From contig NC_091973.1 in NCBI RefSeq assembly GCF_036711975.1, positions 16,306,001 to 16,370,000 of the forward strand: a DNA stretch of 64,000 nt. Reading direction: 5' to 3'. Position numbers and translations under genes: made by a program. The notes beneath the pieces are model-generated. The model ran no database searches and was not told the DNA's origin. It saw nothing but the letters and a program-made list of their open reading frames with translations. Positions 18,290 to 30,000 of this stretch are shown here, one piece after another (position 1 is the first letter of the stretch; the number at the start of each line of letters is the position of its first letter). The DNA is from Onthophagus taurus. Lineage: Eukaryota; Arthropoda; Insecta; Coleoptera; Scarabaeidae.

Positions 18290-20501
18290 ATGGATAGGAA
18301 GACGTTAGCGGCATTGATTTTGCTAGAAGAAGAAGAAGATGATGATATTAGGCTTTTGCTATCCATTCGTGAGGACACTAGCGAGTTATATAAATCTCGA
18401 AACCAAGAAGGGTATTTTGAAATACTTATAAGAAATCATCTCAATGCCGATGATGAAAAGTTTCGCAGTTTCTTCAGGCTAAATAAAGAGCAATTTAATT
18501 TTGTGTTGAATCTCGTTCATGCAGATTTGAAGAAACAATCCACAAATTGTGTGAAAAACCCAATTTCTCCTGAGGAAAAGTTAGCGTTGACCTTAAGGTA
18601 AGGATGTTTTCTTTGTAAAAAAATACAGATGTTTAAAAAAAAACCAACAATTTTATCAAAAATGCACGTTTAATTAACAAAAGCAATATATAAGTTTATT
18701 TCATGTTGTAATAGTCGTTTGAATAGGGTGTCATAAACGTAGTGGGCGTATGATCGTCAGGTGTACTTGTATTATGGGAAGTATTGAGGGAAAATGTTGG
18801 AGTTGGTGCCTGTGGTTGGTGGGGTTGTGTCTGTGTATGTGGAATATTTATTATTGGGGAAGATGCTTGTAAATTAGTCACTAGTGTTAGGATTTGTAAC
18901 TTTGCTTGCGATATTAAATTGGGAGGTAGCTTTTTTACCATTAGAGCGATGCTTCTCATGAATAAATCCACTTCATCTTCTTCCTTTTGGTGCGTTAATT
19001 GTGATAGAACGTGAAGACGATGTTTAGACCGTTCTTCCAATTCGTGTAATAATTTCGCTTTTGCGTTGCTAGGTGTTGAACTGCTGCAAGTTGGCGTGTT
19101 TGAACGGCTTCTATCGTCCATGTTTGTTCTTTTTAGTATTTTCGGATTTGGCTGATTTAAATGTATGGAATCTGGTGATCCTACGTCGTCTTTAATTATT
19201 CTTGATTGCGATTCCGAATCAGTTTGAACATCTTCATCGCCGCTATCCTGAGTATTCTGAGATGATTCGGTGTTTTGCTGTACATTACAATTTTGAATGC
19301 GGCTACAATAATAAATAAATAAGAAAACTTAAAAAAACATAACTCAAAAGAGATAGTATACCTTCGTTCAGATTTGAGAAGTTCCAAAAATGTTAGCTGT
19401 TCGTATAAATGCCATTTTGATGGTCTTGTTGATGCTGCCGAACCAGTTCCTTGCTTTTGTTATCTTTTTTGTTTTAAGTAGTTATCGCGAATATTTTTCC
19501 ATCGCAATTTACAATCCTCGGCTGGAAAAATAAAATAAGAATAGGTACATAATATAAAAACATGAAATTGTATCGTATCGTATCGAATGATGTTTTGATG
19601 TTCTTTTTTTTAGGTTTTTAGCTACAGGTGAAACATTTAAATCCCTTTCATTTGCCTTTCGTATCTCATCCAGCTACATTTCAATTGTTGTCCGAGAAAC
19701 ATTAGAAGTGCTATGTCTGCGTTTAGTTCCTATATTTCTACCACCACAAAATGAAATAGATATGAAGGAAAAAGCACAGGAATTTTGGAATAAGTGGAAT
19801 TTTCCTAACTGCGTCGCAGGAGTTGATGGCAAACATATTCGAGTTTTTTGTCCCAGAAAAAGCGGATCGCTATTCTTCAATTACAAGGATTATTTCTCAA
19901 TATTATTGCTTGCTATGGTAGATGCAAATTGCAAATTTTTATTTGTGGATGTTGGTGCCTATGGAAAAGAAGGAGATAGTACCATTTTTTCAACTTCTGA
20001 AATGGGCAAACAAGTGTACTCTGGAAAATTATTTCCAAAAGACGAAATGTTGTAGTTGGCGATGAAGCGTTTAGATTACACAGACATTTAATGAAACCAT
20101 ACAGCAAATTATCTGCTAAATCGGATAGGAGGAAAACTATTTACAACTATCGATTATGCAGAGCTCGACGAGTCACTGAAAACGCATTTGGTCTTTTAAG
20201 CCAAATTTTTCGCATTTACTACACACCAATAGCTATAAATCCAGAATCGTGTGATAAGTTGATCATGGTAACTTGTTGTTTGCACAATCTGTTAAGAGAT
20301 GCATTTTTGGAGAAAGGCAATCGACCCTTTTACGAATATGATCCAAATGTACAGATCCCGAACAATGTGACTCCATTAGCAGGAGCAGGTGGCTTTGCAA
20401 GTGCAAATGGTTTGGAAGTAAGGGAAATGTTCACCCAGTTTTTTAATGAGGATGGGGCACTCCATTGGCAGAATGATCGTGTTTTTAGAGTGTCCAGTTA
20501 A
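18290..20501 (+). pseudogene. PIF/Harbinger (HARBI1-like) transposase, frame broken
   Basis: Exon 1 (18290-18597) holds the N-terminal region (RSFFRLNKEQFNFVLNLV). A 1,016-base GT-AG intron ends at 19613. Exon 2 reads FLATGETFKSLSFAFRIS and then the DDE blocks AGVDGKHI and VDVGAYGKEGDSTIF. The frame shifts near 20045-20055 and continues with VGDEAFRLHRHLMKPYS, ENAFGLLSQIFRI and a normal C-terminus to 20501. These are the standard Harbinger nuclease motifs. A single frame break makes this copy probably inactive. The intron contains the last two exons of the antisense accessory gene. Confidence 0.85.
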
Positions 20502-20879
20502 TTTCTGTATGCTATTATACAGTGAGCGCAAAACTATTGGAATAAATTCACTTAAAATTCTTTTGTTTTTGAAAACATATTCGGACCCGCTAATTTTTAT
20601 TTTTAGTTGCGCATTTTCAAAACTAATTTTTATTTATACAGGGTGCCCCAGAAATATAAATAGTTTAATATAAATAATTTAATATAATGTACTTAGCTAG
20701 CACAAATATATACATGCATACTTACATTTCTTCAATAACACTACACCAATCTTATTCCACGCATTTTCCCGAATCTGGTGATCCTTAAAGTCCTTATTTG
20801 CATGGTCGTAAATGCAAGGATATTCACGTACTTGTTCAATTAATAATTCGTCATCATCATGAGAAAATTTTTGCGACAT
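18696..20879 (-). pseudogene. MADF/BESS accessory DNA-binding protein of the Harbinger element
   Basis: Three exons by splice words: 20879-20726, 19521-19362 and 19302-18696. Exons 1 and 2 form a MADF (Myb/SANT-like) domain: DELLIEQVREYPCIYD ... NAWNKIG ... EDCKLRWKNIRDNYLKQK. A TAA follows directly after the domain in exon 2, then the frame continues. Exon 3 has an acidic linker and a BESS-like helix (DLFMRSIALMVKKLPP). Harbinger elements carry such a Myb/MADF partner, which helps the transposase bind DNA. Exons 2 and 3 lie antisense inside the transposase intron. Confidence 0.75.
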
Positions 20880-21257
20880 TTTTAATCTAAATACGAACTC
20901 TGCATGCAAATATAACCTCTCAAATATAAAGTCACGGTTGGCGTTCGCGTCTCGACATGTTTTTGAGCAGTCGGGACGCAGCCGTCGACGGCTGGCCGCT
21001 GAGCCGTCGGGACGCGCCGCGTCAACGAAATCAATTCCATTGTATGCATTGTATTAGTGCTTGACTGCCGGACGTCGCGGCGGGCCGCGAACGCTGGACG
21101 TCGCAACGAAATTCCACCTTTACGACCGCGTTATTTTTATATTAAGATAGTATTAATTTATTGTTATTTTTCGTAGCGGTTTCTTGTTTTTTTTTTGCTT
21201 TTGATAGTGTTAAATTAGAGTATTAAGGTAGTGATAATTTAGTGTTAAGTATTCACG

Positions 21258-22782
21258 ATGAAGGTGTTAGGTCAACCGGAAAGTAGTTTTGCGCAAAGAC
21301 TGCGAATATGTGCTCTGGCCGAGGCCGGAATACCCATTCATCAAATTTGCAACCAAGTGAATTTGTCGGTAAGATTGAATAATTTTGAATATTATGATTA
21401 TATAGTAAGCTTAATTCCGATTTTATCATCTACCAATTACAATTATTTTGACAATGTAAATACACAATAGTTTAACTTTTAATAAAATAATTTTGTGCTT
21501 TTGATCTGCCCATCAATTTTGTTTTTAGAAGGCAATAAAATCTGTGTGAATTTGCAGTAAAATTTGCCCGATTTTAAATGAAACTTGGGTGTATTTTAAG
21601 GAGCTCTATAATAATCCTTTTCATTTGCCAAGAATAATGGAATACATTAATCAAAAGGGTTACTTGAATTATTTTTGAAAACATGAAATTCTTTGTGGTT
21701 CTATTTTTCGCTTTGTTGGTAGAGATGGACAGTAAACAAATGGATAAGGCGAGGCGCTTTGAATGGCGAGAGGGGTTTAAAGAGCACACGAGTAGTGCCA
21801 AGAAAAACAACTGCCGATGAAGATGAGCGAATTGTCAATTATGCTCGTATGCACCCAACTTGCCCATCAAGAGCTATCCGGCAGGAATTAATAGTCGACT
21901 GCTCCCTTCAAACCATTCGAAACCGTTTAAACGAGAATGGTATTTTAAAGTAATACATAGAAAAAAGCAGAATGACTAAACAATTTTAATAATTTTATAG
22001 GTTTGCGGGCTAGAATACCGGCAGAAAAAATTCAGTTGTCACCCCAGAATGCCCAGCACAGATTGAGATTTGGTGAAGAAAATATAAACCGGGATTGGCG
22101 AGGTGTCATATTTTCGGATGAAAAGACGTTTTTGTCATCCCAAAATTCGAAACAGCGAGTTTGGCGTCGTAGTGGGACGAAATATGACGCCGAAAATGTC
22201 GTTACGATGGCAACCTGTGGACGAGTCTCACTTGGTAAGCTCTAGAACCTTGTAACTACTCTATGATGATGATATCTGACGAATTACTACAATTACCACA
22301 ATAACTGTTTATCAGGTGTATGGGGTTGGATGAGCGATGCCGGGCCTGGAGCGTTGGTTAAAGTTTCGCCCCCAACATTTACTGCTCGGCATTATGTTGG
22401 GGTTTTGGAAGAGATTTTTATTCCAAGTGTGAGGGCAGTATATCCTGAGGATGAGGTGGAGGTTCTAACATTTGTACAAGACAACAGCCCCATCCATACC
22501 GCTCGGTTAGTCGAGGAGTGGTTTCAAGACAGTAATAACTTAGAACGATTAAAATGGCCTCCACGCTTGCCCGATTTAAATCCCATTGAAGAGGTGTGGG
22601 GTTATATGGTACGCGGGTGGGAATTTGACGAACGATTTCGGGACCGAGCTATTTTAGAAGAATACGTTATGCGGAAATGGGATAGTCTTCGTGGCGGGGA
22701 TTTATGTCAGCGATTGGTCGGCTCAATGACATCCCGATTAGAAGAATGTCAAAATAATAACGGGTTATACACCCATTATTAA
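21258..22782 (+). CDS. Tc1-type transposase, four exons, apparently intact (right arm)
   Basis: Exons 21258-21368, 21723-21939, 22001-22234 and 22316-22782 join through GT-AG introns in compatible phases into 342 codons plus a stop, the usual length for Tc1 transposases. Order: an HTH start in exon 1; a second DNA-binding segment (RWTVNKWIRRGALNG...); the junction NENG/LRARIPAEK, typical of the family, which decides the exon 2 end; then FSDEKTF, VQDNSPIHTA and LPDLNPIEEVW. By my count 35 residues separate the second Asp from the first Glu of PIEE. No stop or frame break is seen. It cuts and pastes the element; whether it is active is unknown. Confidence 0.85.
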
Positions 22783-22951
22783 ATTTTGACATAACAAATT
22801 TTATTCATTATTAAGTAGGTATAATTTTTATTATTAAAGTGTTCTTAATATTTGATGAAATCTTTTTAATTTTTTCAATGCTGACCGACAAAACCAAGTG
22901 AGAAACAATAAGCGCATACCTGGCTGTGGTCCTCAAGACGAAAAAGATAAA

Positions 22952-22977
22952 ACTCTTCATCCCGCGGGATGAAGAGT
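22952..22977. repeat. Perfect 26 bp palindrome
   Basis: ACTCTTCATCCCG / CGGGATGAAGAGT, within an insertion of about 37 bases that is present in the right arm only. Confidence 0.85.
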
Positions 22978-23430
22978 CCCTTCCAAAGCCGGTAAGTTGA
23001 GACAACCTTAATAAAATTAATATTAACCATCAATATTTTTTTTCTTGCAATTGAATCCTGGATATAACGACTTCCGCAGAAATCCGGGTGGTCCGGGAGA
23101 AGAAGGGGGGGTTTTTAGTGGGTAGCAGGTGCTAATTAATTGTAGTCCCACACTCCCGGCCGAAATACGATTTTTCCGACCCACGAACTATAGGCGCCAT
23201 CAGTAGGCCGGGGTGCGTAAGGCATTTTCCCCTCCTCTGCGCAAAAAAAAAAAAATATATATATAATAAAATGTTTTATTATTAATAAAATTTTCTTTGT
23301 AAATAAATGAATTATATACTCAAAATCAAATGGTTTTTCATTATAATATGGAATATTATCATGCTCATAAATAACAATCTATAAAATTCAGTTTACAGGT
23401 AGTTTCAACAGAAATTTTATATTACCTTAT

Positions 23431-23712
23431 GTGAATAAGGTAATAAATTTTTTAACATTACTAAAGTGTACAAAAAATAAAAAGTTTATTGTTTACCCAT
23501 TTACGATGAAGGTGAGAAATTATTGTAAAATTTTAGGACTTATTACAAAAAAAATATATGAACTCAAGAAATATAAATTCGCAAAAGCCTTATGTCAAAA
23601 ATACGCAAAAAAATGTGAAGAAACGGTGCGTAAACGCATTAATGGTCGTAAATGGCTTGAAATTATTGAGACTTTCTATAATATTAAACGGTTAAAATGC
23701 CATTTTAAATGA
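23431..23712 (+). CDS. Doubtful 93-residue frame in the right arm
   Basis: The mirror copy of 15308-15027, still open after divergence, with at least six amino-acid changes. It lies downstream of the transposase on the same strand. No motif is recognised. Low confidence that it is a gene. Confidence 0.2.
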   Translation: MNKVINFLTLLKCTKNKKFIVYPFTMKVRNYCKILGLITKKIYELKKYKFAKALCQKYAKKCEETVRKRINGRKWLEIIETFYNIKRLKCHFK

Positions 23713-24175
23713 GATTAGAAAAAAAATATTACTAATGGAAATTAAGAGACGATTTTTACATCGAATTTTAACTAAACTCTTTAACTTTACGAAGATATAC
23801 AGTACAGAAACGTATTTAAAATTAAGAAACAATTTTTTTCACTTATTAAAGTTCAATTATTTTACTTTAATGAATATATTTGACTATTTTATGAATTTTT
23901 AAAATCGACTACGTCATAACATTGGTACAGTTATTTGAATTGTAAAAACGAAATTGTGTATTTTTGTTCGAATCCAAGGCACGCTCGACTTTAAGCTGGC
24001 ATCGGGCGCCCGGCATTTCAGGGTTGAAGAGACGACAAGGCTAGAGCAAAGGTTCGAGAGAAAATGAGTATGCCCCTCCAGTCTTCGATTCTTCGGCCGT
24101 ACTCGGCAAAGCGACCGTGCGGGGGATTTGTTTTCTGTCCCTTACGCCATGTAGTAAATAAGGTTTGGCCGATAG

Positions 24176-25505
24176 TACGTATAAGTATACGTGTGTGTGT
24201 ATATTCGGTGTCGTTAAGTGGGGGATAAACAAGCGTAGGGGTAATGCACAAATTGAATCGTTCATAGATTGTTGAGAGGCGAAGTTGGGCGCATCGCTTT
24301 GCAGTTAACCCTAGCAAAAAAAAACTAAGATGTTGTTTACTGTAGCGGAAAAGGTACAGATTATAAAATGGTTTTATGGTGGCAATTCTGTAGCCCAAAT
24401 AATTAATTTGTTTCCTGTGGCCTATGAAAACAGATCAATTCCTAGTCGCGGAACAATTTCAAATATTATTAAAAACTTTGAGCGACATGGATGTGTGTCT
24501 CCACAGAAACACAAATTACGAAGGGGTAAAAGAGATGAGTTACGTGATACGATGATATGTGCTGATGTTGAACGCAATAAAAATCAGTCAAGCAGACAAG
24601 TTGCGGAGACGTTTGCTATCAGCCATGTTGCCGTCCTAAAAACATTAAAGAAACACGGGTACAGGTCGTACAAGGTACAAAAAAGTCAGGAACTCTGCGA
24701 GAACGATAATATTACAAAGGCGGAATTTTGCTTTACTATGATGGAAATGGCCAACGGAAATGTAGATTTTATAAAAAACATTCTATTTACCGATGAATCT
24801 ACATTTCCTTTGCATGGTCGGCATACTCCCAGCGTTGCTCGATATTGGAGTCGTGACAATGAACACAAAGTTTATGCGGCTGGTACACAATATCCCTAAA
24901 AATTAAATGTTTGGGCTGGCTTAGTAGGTGACCATATTATCGGTCCTTTTTTCATAGAAGGAAATTTAAATGGTCATAAGTATTTAAACATTTTGCAAAA
25001 TGACGTAATCCCATCGCTTCAACAATTAGACAATGTTCAATTTGGAAGTATCTGGTTCCAACAAGATGGTTGCCCGCCTCACAACAGCCGGCAAGTTAAA
25101 GAGTATCTTAACGCACAATTTCCAAATCGTGTAATATCTATTTGCGGAACGTTAACTTGGCCGCCTAGATCACCAGATTTAGCCCCCAATGATTTTTTCT
25201 ATGGGGATATTTAAAATCGAAAATTTATGGTTTTGATGAAGAAAGGACAACCAATCTGGATGACTTACAAACAAAAATTCGCAATTGTATACAGGATATT
25301 AGTCCCGATATACTAGCGAATGTAAGGCGAACTTTTTACGATAGATTGGGCTATTGTTTAGCACAGAATGCTGGTTTATTTGAACACCTAATATAAAAAA
25401 TATTTTATTTTTATAGTTTTTTGTTTTATTTGTTGTTTTACAAAGTTTATTTCAGTTACTTACGAATTGTTTTTATTTTTAGAATTAAGAATTTGCTTGC
25501 GCAAA
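24176..25505 (+). mobile_element. DUF4817-type Tc1/mariner element, remainder of the split copy
   Basis: It resumes at TA 24176 with CGTATAAGTATACG and matches 44600-45772 of the complete copy almost base for base, up to AATTAAGAATTTGCTT at about 25500. There homology ends, so the right terminal repeat is missing. It was probably removed when the neighbouring Gypsy element or its flank arrived. Confidence 0.8.
24330..25396 (+). pseudogene. Tc1/mariner-superfamily transposase with DUF4817-like HTH (copy 1)
   Basis: Starts MLFTVAEKVQIIKWFYGG, a DUF4817-like helix-turn-helix, followed by a second HTH (SRQVAETFAISHVAVLKTL) and the nuclease motifs FTDESTFPLHGR, WFQQDGCPPHNS and PRSPDLAPNDFF. The acids fit a DD..D mariner-like pattern. 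A TAA interrupts the frame at 24897-24899 where copy 2 has CAA. The frame also changes just after PNDFF (about 25200) and then runs to 25396 (ending NAGLFEHLI). The second break is shared with copy 2. Not functional as it stands. Confidence 0.8.
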
Positions 25506-25559
25506 ATATCATATATCTAAGTATGTTTCCATCTGTTTCTTGATATACGCAGAGACAAG

Positions 25560-25761
25560 GAGAATTAGGGGTTGTTCCCATCTGGTTGCGTCCCCTGATA
25601 TATTTATTATTCACACATGTCTCTGGTGGTTGTTTGGTTTTTAGTTACAGAATCATTACTTTTGATACCTACATTATTATATTGTAAACTTATTATATTC
25701 CTATTATTATAAAGATAAATACTACGTGAGCAGCACTACGTAAACGGGTGGTACCACAACA
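25560..25761 (-). repeat. 3' LTR of the errantivirus-like element
   Basis: In the sense direction it begins TGTTGTGGTACCACCCG and ends near CTAATTCTC. It matches 32453-32654. Confidence 0.8.
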
Positions 25762-25775
25762 CCTCCCCCCTTAAT
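25762..25775 (-). other. Polypurine tract
   Basis: In the sense direction AAGGGGGGAGG immediately precedes the 3' LTR start TGTTGTGG, the expected primer site for plus-strand synthesis. Confidence 0.7.
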
Positions 25776-25896
25776 GAGAGCTTTCATGGAGTTTTAGCGA
25801 CAATGAAAGTTCGATCGGACATAAAACGGAACGACTTATACCTACTTATTACATAATATGCGACATTAATTATAACATTTTTCTATTGCTTAATAT

Positions 25897-26881
25897 TTAA
25901 TTTTGTTTAGCTGGTCGTCTTGCAGGCACGTAACCGATAGATCTGCGCTGCGGGTATTCGATTGTTACTCTTTCTTCCTCAGAGTCATTGTTAGCGGAGT
26001 CTGCGTGACTAGTTACACTACTTCGTCTAACATATCGCGAAACAACTCTGTTGCTGGGAGTAGAGGATGGTTCGACGGTTTGGTTGACTCTAACGCACAC
26101 GTTCGGTATCATGCCGCAACAATGCTTTTTATTTTTATTACAAAAACATTTTTGATATAGCTTATACCCTACGTAAAACACCAAAACGGCGGCCAATAAG
26201 TATGCTACTAATGATGTTGGGGTGACATAATACGAAATAGAATTTTTTTTATGAATATCTGTAGCTAACTTTTCTATGTCGTCCAGTTTGTGACTGGCGA
26301 TATTCAATTCGGGAATGTGCTTTCCTACTTTTCTATAGTTTTCGTTTATTAGTACTGTCGATACATTTATTTCGTGTGTTCTTATTTTTTCGCAACAGTC
26401 ATCACTTATGTTAAAGGGTGGAATAAAATCGCTGTACATTTCAAATTCCAGGACATTGCCGTGTGGTAATAACATAATTGATGACCCGTAAGCTTTGCAC
26501 TGTCTTGCAAGCGTGACACTACCGCAATCCCTTAATGTTACATCTACTGGTTTTTTATTGTTTGTGCCTGAAATCGTTAAAGTTTCTGTACGGGGAACTG
26601 CAAATAACCAAGTATTGCTGGTTGTTAGTTGTATAAATCTTAAAACAAGAGGTGTATTCACTGTCAGATAACCGTATGAAATGTTGTTTACTTTCATCAA
26701 TGGGTATAAATTTTGATGAATGGTTAATTAGAATGAATCCATTTATAGAAACTTGTTTCGGAAATGGTGATATTTTATATACGTAAAATAGTTGTGTTTC
26801 TGCTAAAGGTGTATTTATTATGTATATCAAACGTTTATTTTCAAAGAAAACTTGCAATAATGTGCAGAAAAAGGTTTGCAT
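25897..26881 (-). pseudogene. Errantivirus env-like glycoprotein, N-truncated and frame-broken
   Basis: Two overlapping frames (26881-26555 and 26700-25897) together give the C-terminal part of an insect retrovirus envelope of the baculovirus-F-like type. It has Cys-containing ectodomain segments, a membrane span near the end (LVAYLLAAVLVFYVGYKLY) and a basic, Cys-rich cytoplasmic start (CFCNKNKKHCCG). Only 145 bases separate it from the pol stop, so the signal peptide and N-terminal half are absent. A change of frame falls between about 26555 and 26700. It cannot make a full envelope protein. Confidence 0.7.
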
Positions 26882-27026
26882 TTGAAATATCTAGAGGTAT
26901 GGGAATTTTCAATCCATGAGGAAAAGGTTCAGCAATTTGTTATAATGAAAAGATTCGCGAGTAGTAAGTAATAACCTGAAAAATATACGTGTAAGCAAAT
27001 TCGTATTTTATTATAAAAAATTGTTT

Positions 27027-30000
27027 TTAATCATAAAAGTGTTTTAATCTATTAGCGTGTATGGTTTGTGAATGCCTACCCTTTTGGATAATATAGTTAA
27101 CGTCAGATAATTTTTCGGTTATTGTATATGGGCCTATCCATAAAGAGGTTAGTTTTTTGTTTCGACCTCTACGAACTGATTCGTCGTAAAGAAGTACATT
27201 GTCGCCTACCGTAAATTCTCTTGAAAATGTATTTTTATCATAACTAGTTTTTGAAACATGTTTACTTCGTAAAAGATTTTCTTTTGCTATCTGTCTAGAA
27301 TATTGCATTTTTTGTTTAAGGTTCGCAACAAAATCATCGTAAGTATATTTAGTTTTTGGTGGTTGGGTTATTGAAGTTGGCAAGGTCGGTGTATAACCAA
27401 ACAAAAGTTCGAAAGGAGAAAATTGTGTAGCTGTATGAATACTGGTATTATAAGTGAATGTTGCGAATGGAATCCAAGCATTCCAATCTTCCTGCGTGTC
27501 TGAAATAAAATGTCTTAAATATTCTTCTAATACTCTATGGGATCTTTCTAATGCTCCGTTTGATTCTGGATGGTAACTAGTTGTTTGAATTTTTTTTATT
27601 TTTAGAATTTTACAGACATTTCTGAAAAGCGTGCTTAAAAAATTTGTTCCTCGATCAGTGACTAAAACTTCAGGTATACCATAGAAACAAATAACATTTT
27701 TAACGAAGTGGTCAGCCACAGTTGATGCTTCTTGATTTTTCATTGGAACGTTTATGTTGTATTTCGTTAAATCATCCTGAAAAGTTAGTATGTATTTATG
27801 TCCTTCTTCGGTTTCGGGTAAGGGACCAACTATATCCATAAAACATCTTTCAAAAGGTTTACTTGCGGTTGTTGTGATAATCATTGGCATTTTGGTTTTT
27901 CGGGACATTTTATTTTTTTGACAAAGTTCACACTTTCGTATAAATTGTTTAACGTCTTTTCTCATTCCCTTCCAATTATATAATTGTGCGAGTTTTTTGT
28001 ATGTGCGTGATACGCCTTGATGACCTGCTAGTGGAGAATTATGAAATTCTTGCAATATACTATTTTTATTTGATTCTGTTGGAGTTATTAGATCGTTATT
28101 GTAAATTGTTATTTCTACATTTGTGTTTCGAAAAATATACCTGATCATTGGATAAATTATTTCCCATTTAATTGGATGATGATAATGATATTTAATAAAT
28201 GACAGTTTAATTTTTGTATTATTTATAAGATTCCTTAAATTTAGCAAACATGACCAAATGTTTTCATATGAAACATCACTAAATGAGTTTTCGTTATCTA
28301 TTAATAAAAATATATTAGGGTTTTGATGATGGTAAACAGAAGTAACATTTAACTGAATGTCATTTTTAAAACTTTCTAAGAATTGATTTATGGTTTTGTT
28401 AGATTCCAAAGATCTAAATTTTCTTTTATTAAAGTTTTTTGGAATAAACATTACTAACGGATCTGTATCATTAGTTTGAAATAGGGTGGTATTTGTCTCT
28501 TTTATTTTAGAATTTAAAACTACATTTGTCTTCATATAATCCTGAAATTCTTCATAATCGGTGATTAAATTTGCGTCTACGGTGTTAATTCTACTCAGAG
28601 CATCGGCATTGGTATTTTTCTTACCGGCTTTATATAGGACTGTATAGTTATATTCTTCTAATTTCAACCTAAATCGTGTAAGTCGAGATCCGGGGTCTTT
28701 AATATTAAAAACGTAAAGTAATGGCTTATGATCGGTAACTACTTTAAATTTCGTGCCGAATACGTATGGTCGAAAATGTTTTACGACCCAAACTATTGCT
28801 GTTAATTCTTTTTCTGTGGTAGAGTAATTTTATTCGGCTTTATTCAACGTTCTACTTGCAAATGCGATAGGTTGATCACTATTAACTTCTCCTTGTGATA
28901 AAATTGCGCCGATAGCATAATTGCTGGCGTCTGTGGTGATAATGAATTCTCTTGAAAAATCTGGATATTGGAGAACCGGTGGGGAATTTATACTTTTCTT
29001 GAGTGTTTCAAAAGAAATATTACACTCGTTACTCCAATTAAATTTTTGGTCTTTTTTTAATAGTTTTGTTAGTGGTTTGGATATCTTTGCAAAGTCTTTA
29101 ATAAATTTCCTGTAATAGCCGACTAAACCCAAGAATGATTTTACATCTTTTGGACTTTTTGGCTGCGGAAAATTTTCTACGCAATCTACCTTCGCGGGGT
29201 CTGGCTTAATACCATTTTCTGTAATGATGTGGCCTAAATATAAACATTCTTTACGTAAAAACGAACATTTCCCGGGTTGAATCTTTAAATTATGCAGTCT
29301 TAATCTTTCAAAAATCTCAATTAGTCTGTCGTTATGGTCCCTTAAATTATTTGCATAAACAACCACATCGTCCAAATAAATGAAACACTTAATTCCGTGT
29401 AAACCGCTTAATACAGTGTTCATAAGACGTTGGAATGTCGCAGGAGCGCCTTTTAATCCGAATGGCATACGATTATAGACAAAATGTCCGTTTGTCGTAC
29501 TAAACGCGGTTTTTATTTTGTCTTTCTCGTCCATTGGGACTTGGTGAAAACCGTTAGCTAAATCTAATGTTGTGAAATAATGAGCATTTCCTAATTGGTC
29601 TAAAATATCAGTTATATTGGGTAATGGGAATGCGTCTGCTCCTATAGTAATTTCATTAATTTTTCTAAAATCTACGCATATACGAAATTTAGATTCGTTT
29701 GAATCAGATTTCTTCTGAACTACTAGCAATGGACTATTCCACGGACTACATGAAGGTGAGATAATACCGTCTTGTAACATTTGATTAGTTTGTTCCTTTA
29801 TTTCTTCTCGATGTTTAAATGGTAATCTATAAGGTTTAATATTAATGGGTCCCTTAGAAGGATCAGTTGGTATCCTATGTGTAACTGTTTTAGTGCAGGA
29901 CAGTTTATCGCCCTCTACATAAAATATGTCACTAAAATTATCGCAAATCTCCAACAAAGTATCCGATTCTTCTGAATTCAAATGATCTATTTTCAGAGCA

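Larger units (their letters stand above)
18131..21119. mobile_element. PIF/Harbinger transposon with TTA duplication
   Basis: The terminal inverted repeats begin AGGTGGAATTTCGTTGCGAC and are identical over 50 bp (18131-18180 and 21070-21119). TTA flanks both sides (18128-18130 and 21120-21122), the TWA target of this superfamily. Inside are a DDE transposase on the plus strand and a MADF/BESS accessory gene on the minus strand. It is inserted in the right arm of the Tc1 palindrome and is therefore younger than it. Confidence 0.9.
14564..24175. mobile_element. Palindromic Tc1-type element with two transposase genes (carrying a nested Harbinger)
   Basis: Both ends start CTATCG(A/G)CCAAACC and read inwards as inverted copies for about 3.1 kb, separated by a 322 bp spacer at 17701-18022. 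TA occurs at 14562-14563 and 24176-24177, and removing the element restores the uninterrupted sequence seen at about 44598. This supports a Tc1/mariner-type insertion with a TA duplication. Each arm carries a four-exon transposase pointing outwards (5' ends near the centre). The right arm is interrupted by a 2,989 bp PIF/Harbinger. The arms appear to differ by only a few percent. Confidence 0.8.
18023..24175 (+). repeat. Right arm of the palindrome (split by Harbinger)
   Basis: The inner 108 bp (18023-18130) and the outer 3,053 bp (21123-24175) match the left arm in inverted orientation. They are separated exactly by the Harbinger element and its TTA duplication. The arm also has an extra insertion near 22945-22985 (see the 26 bp palindrome) that is absent on the left. 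Confidence 0.85.
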
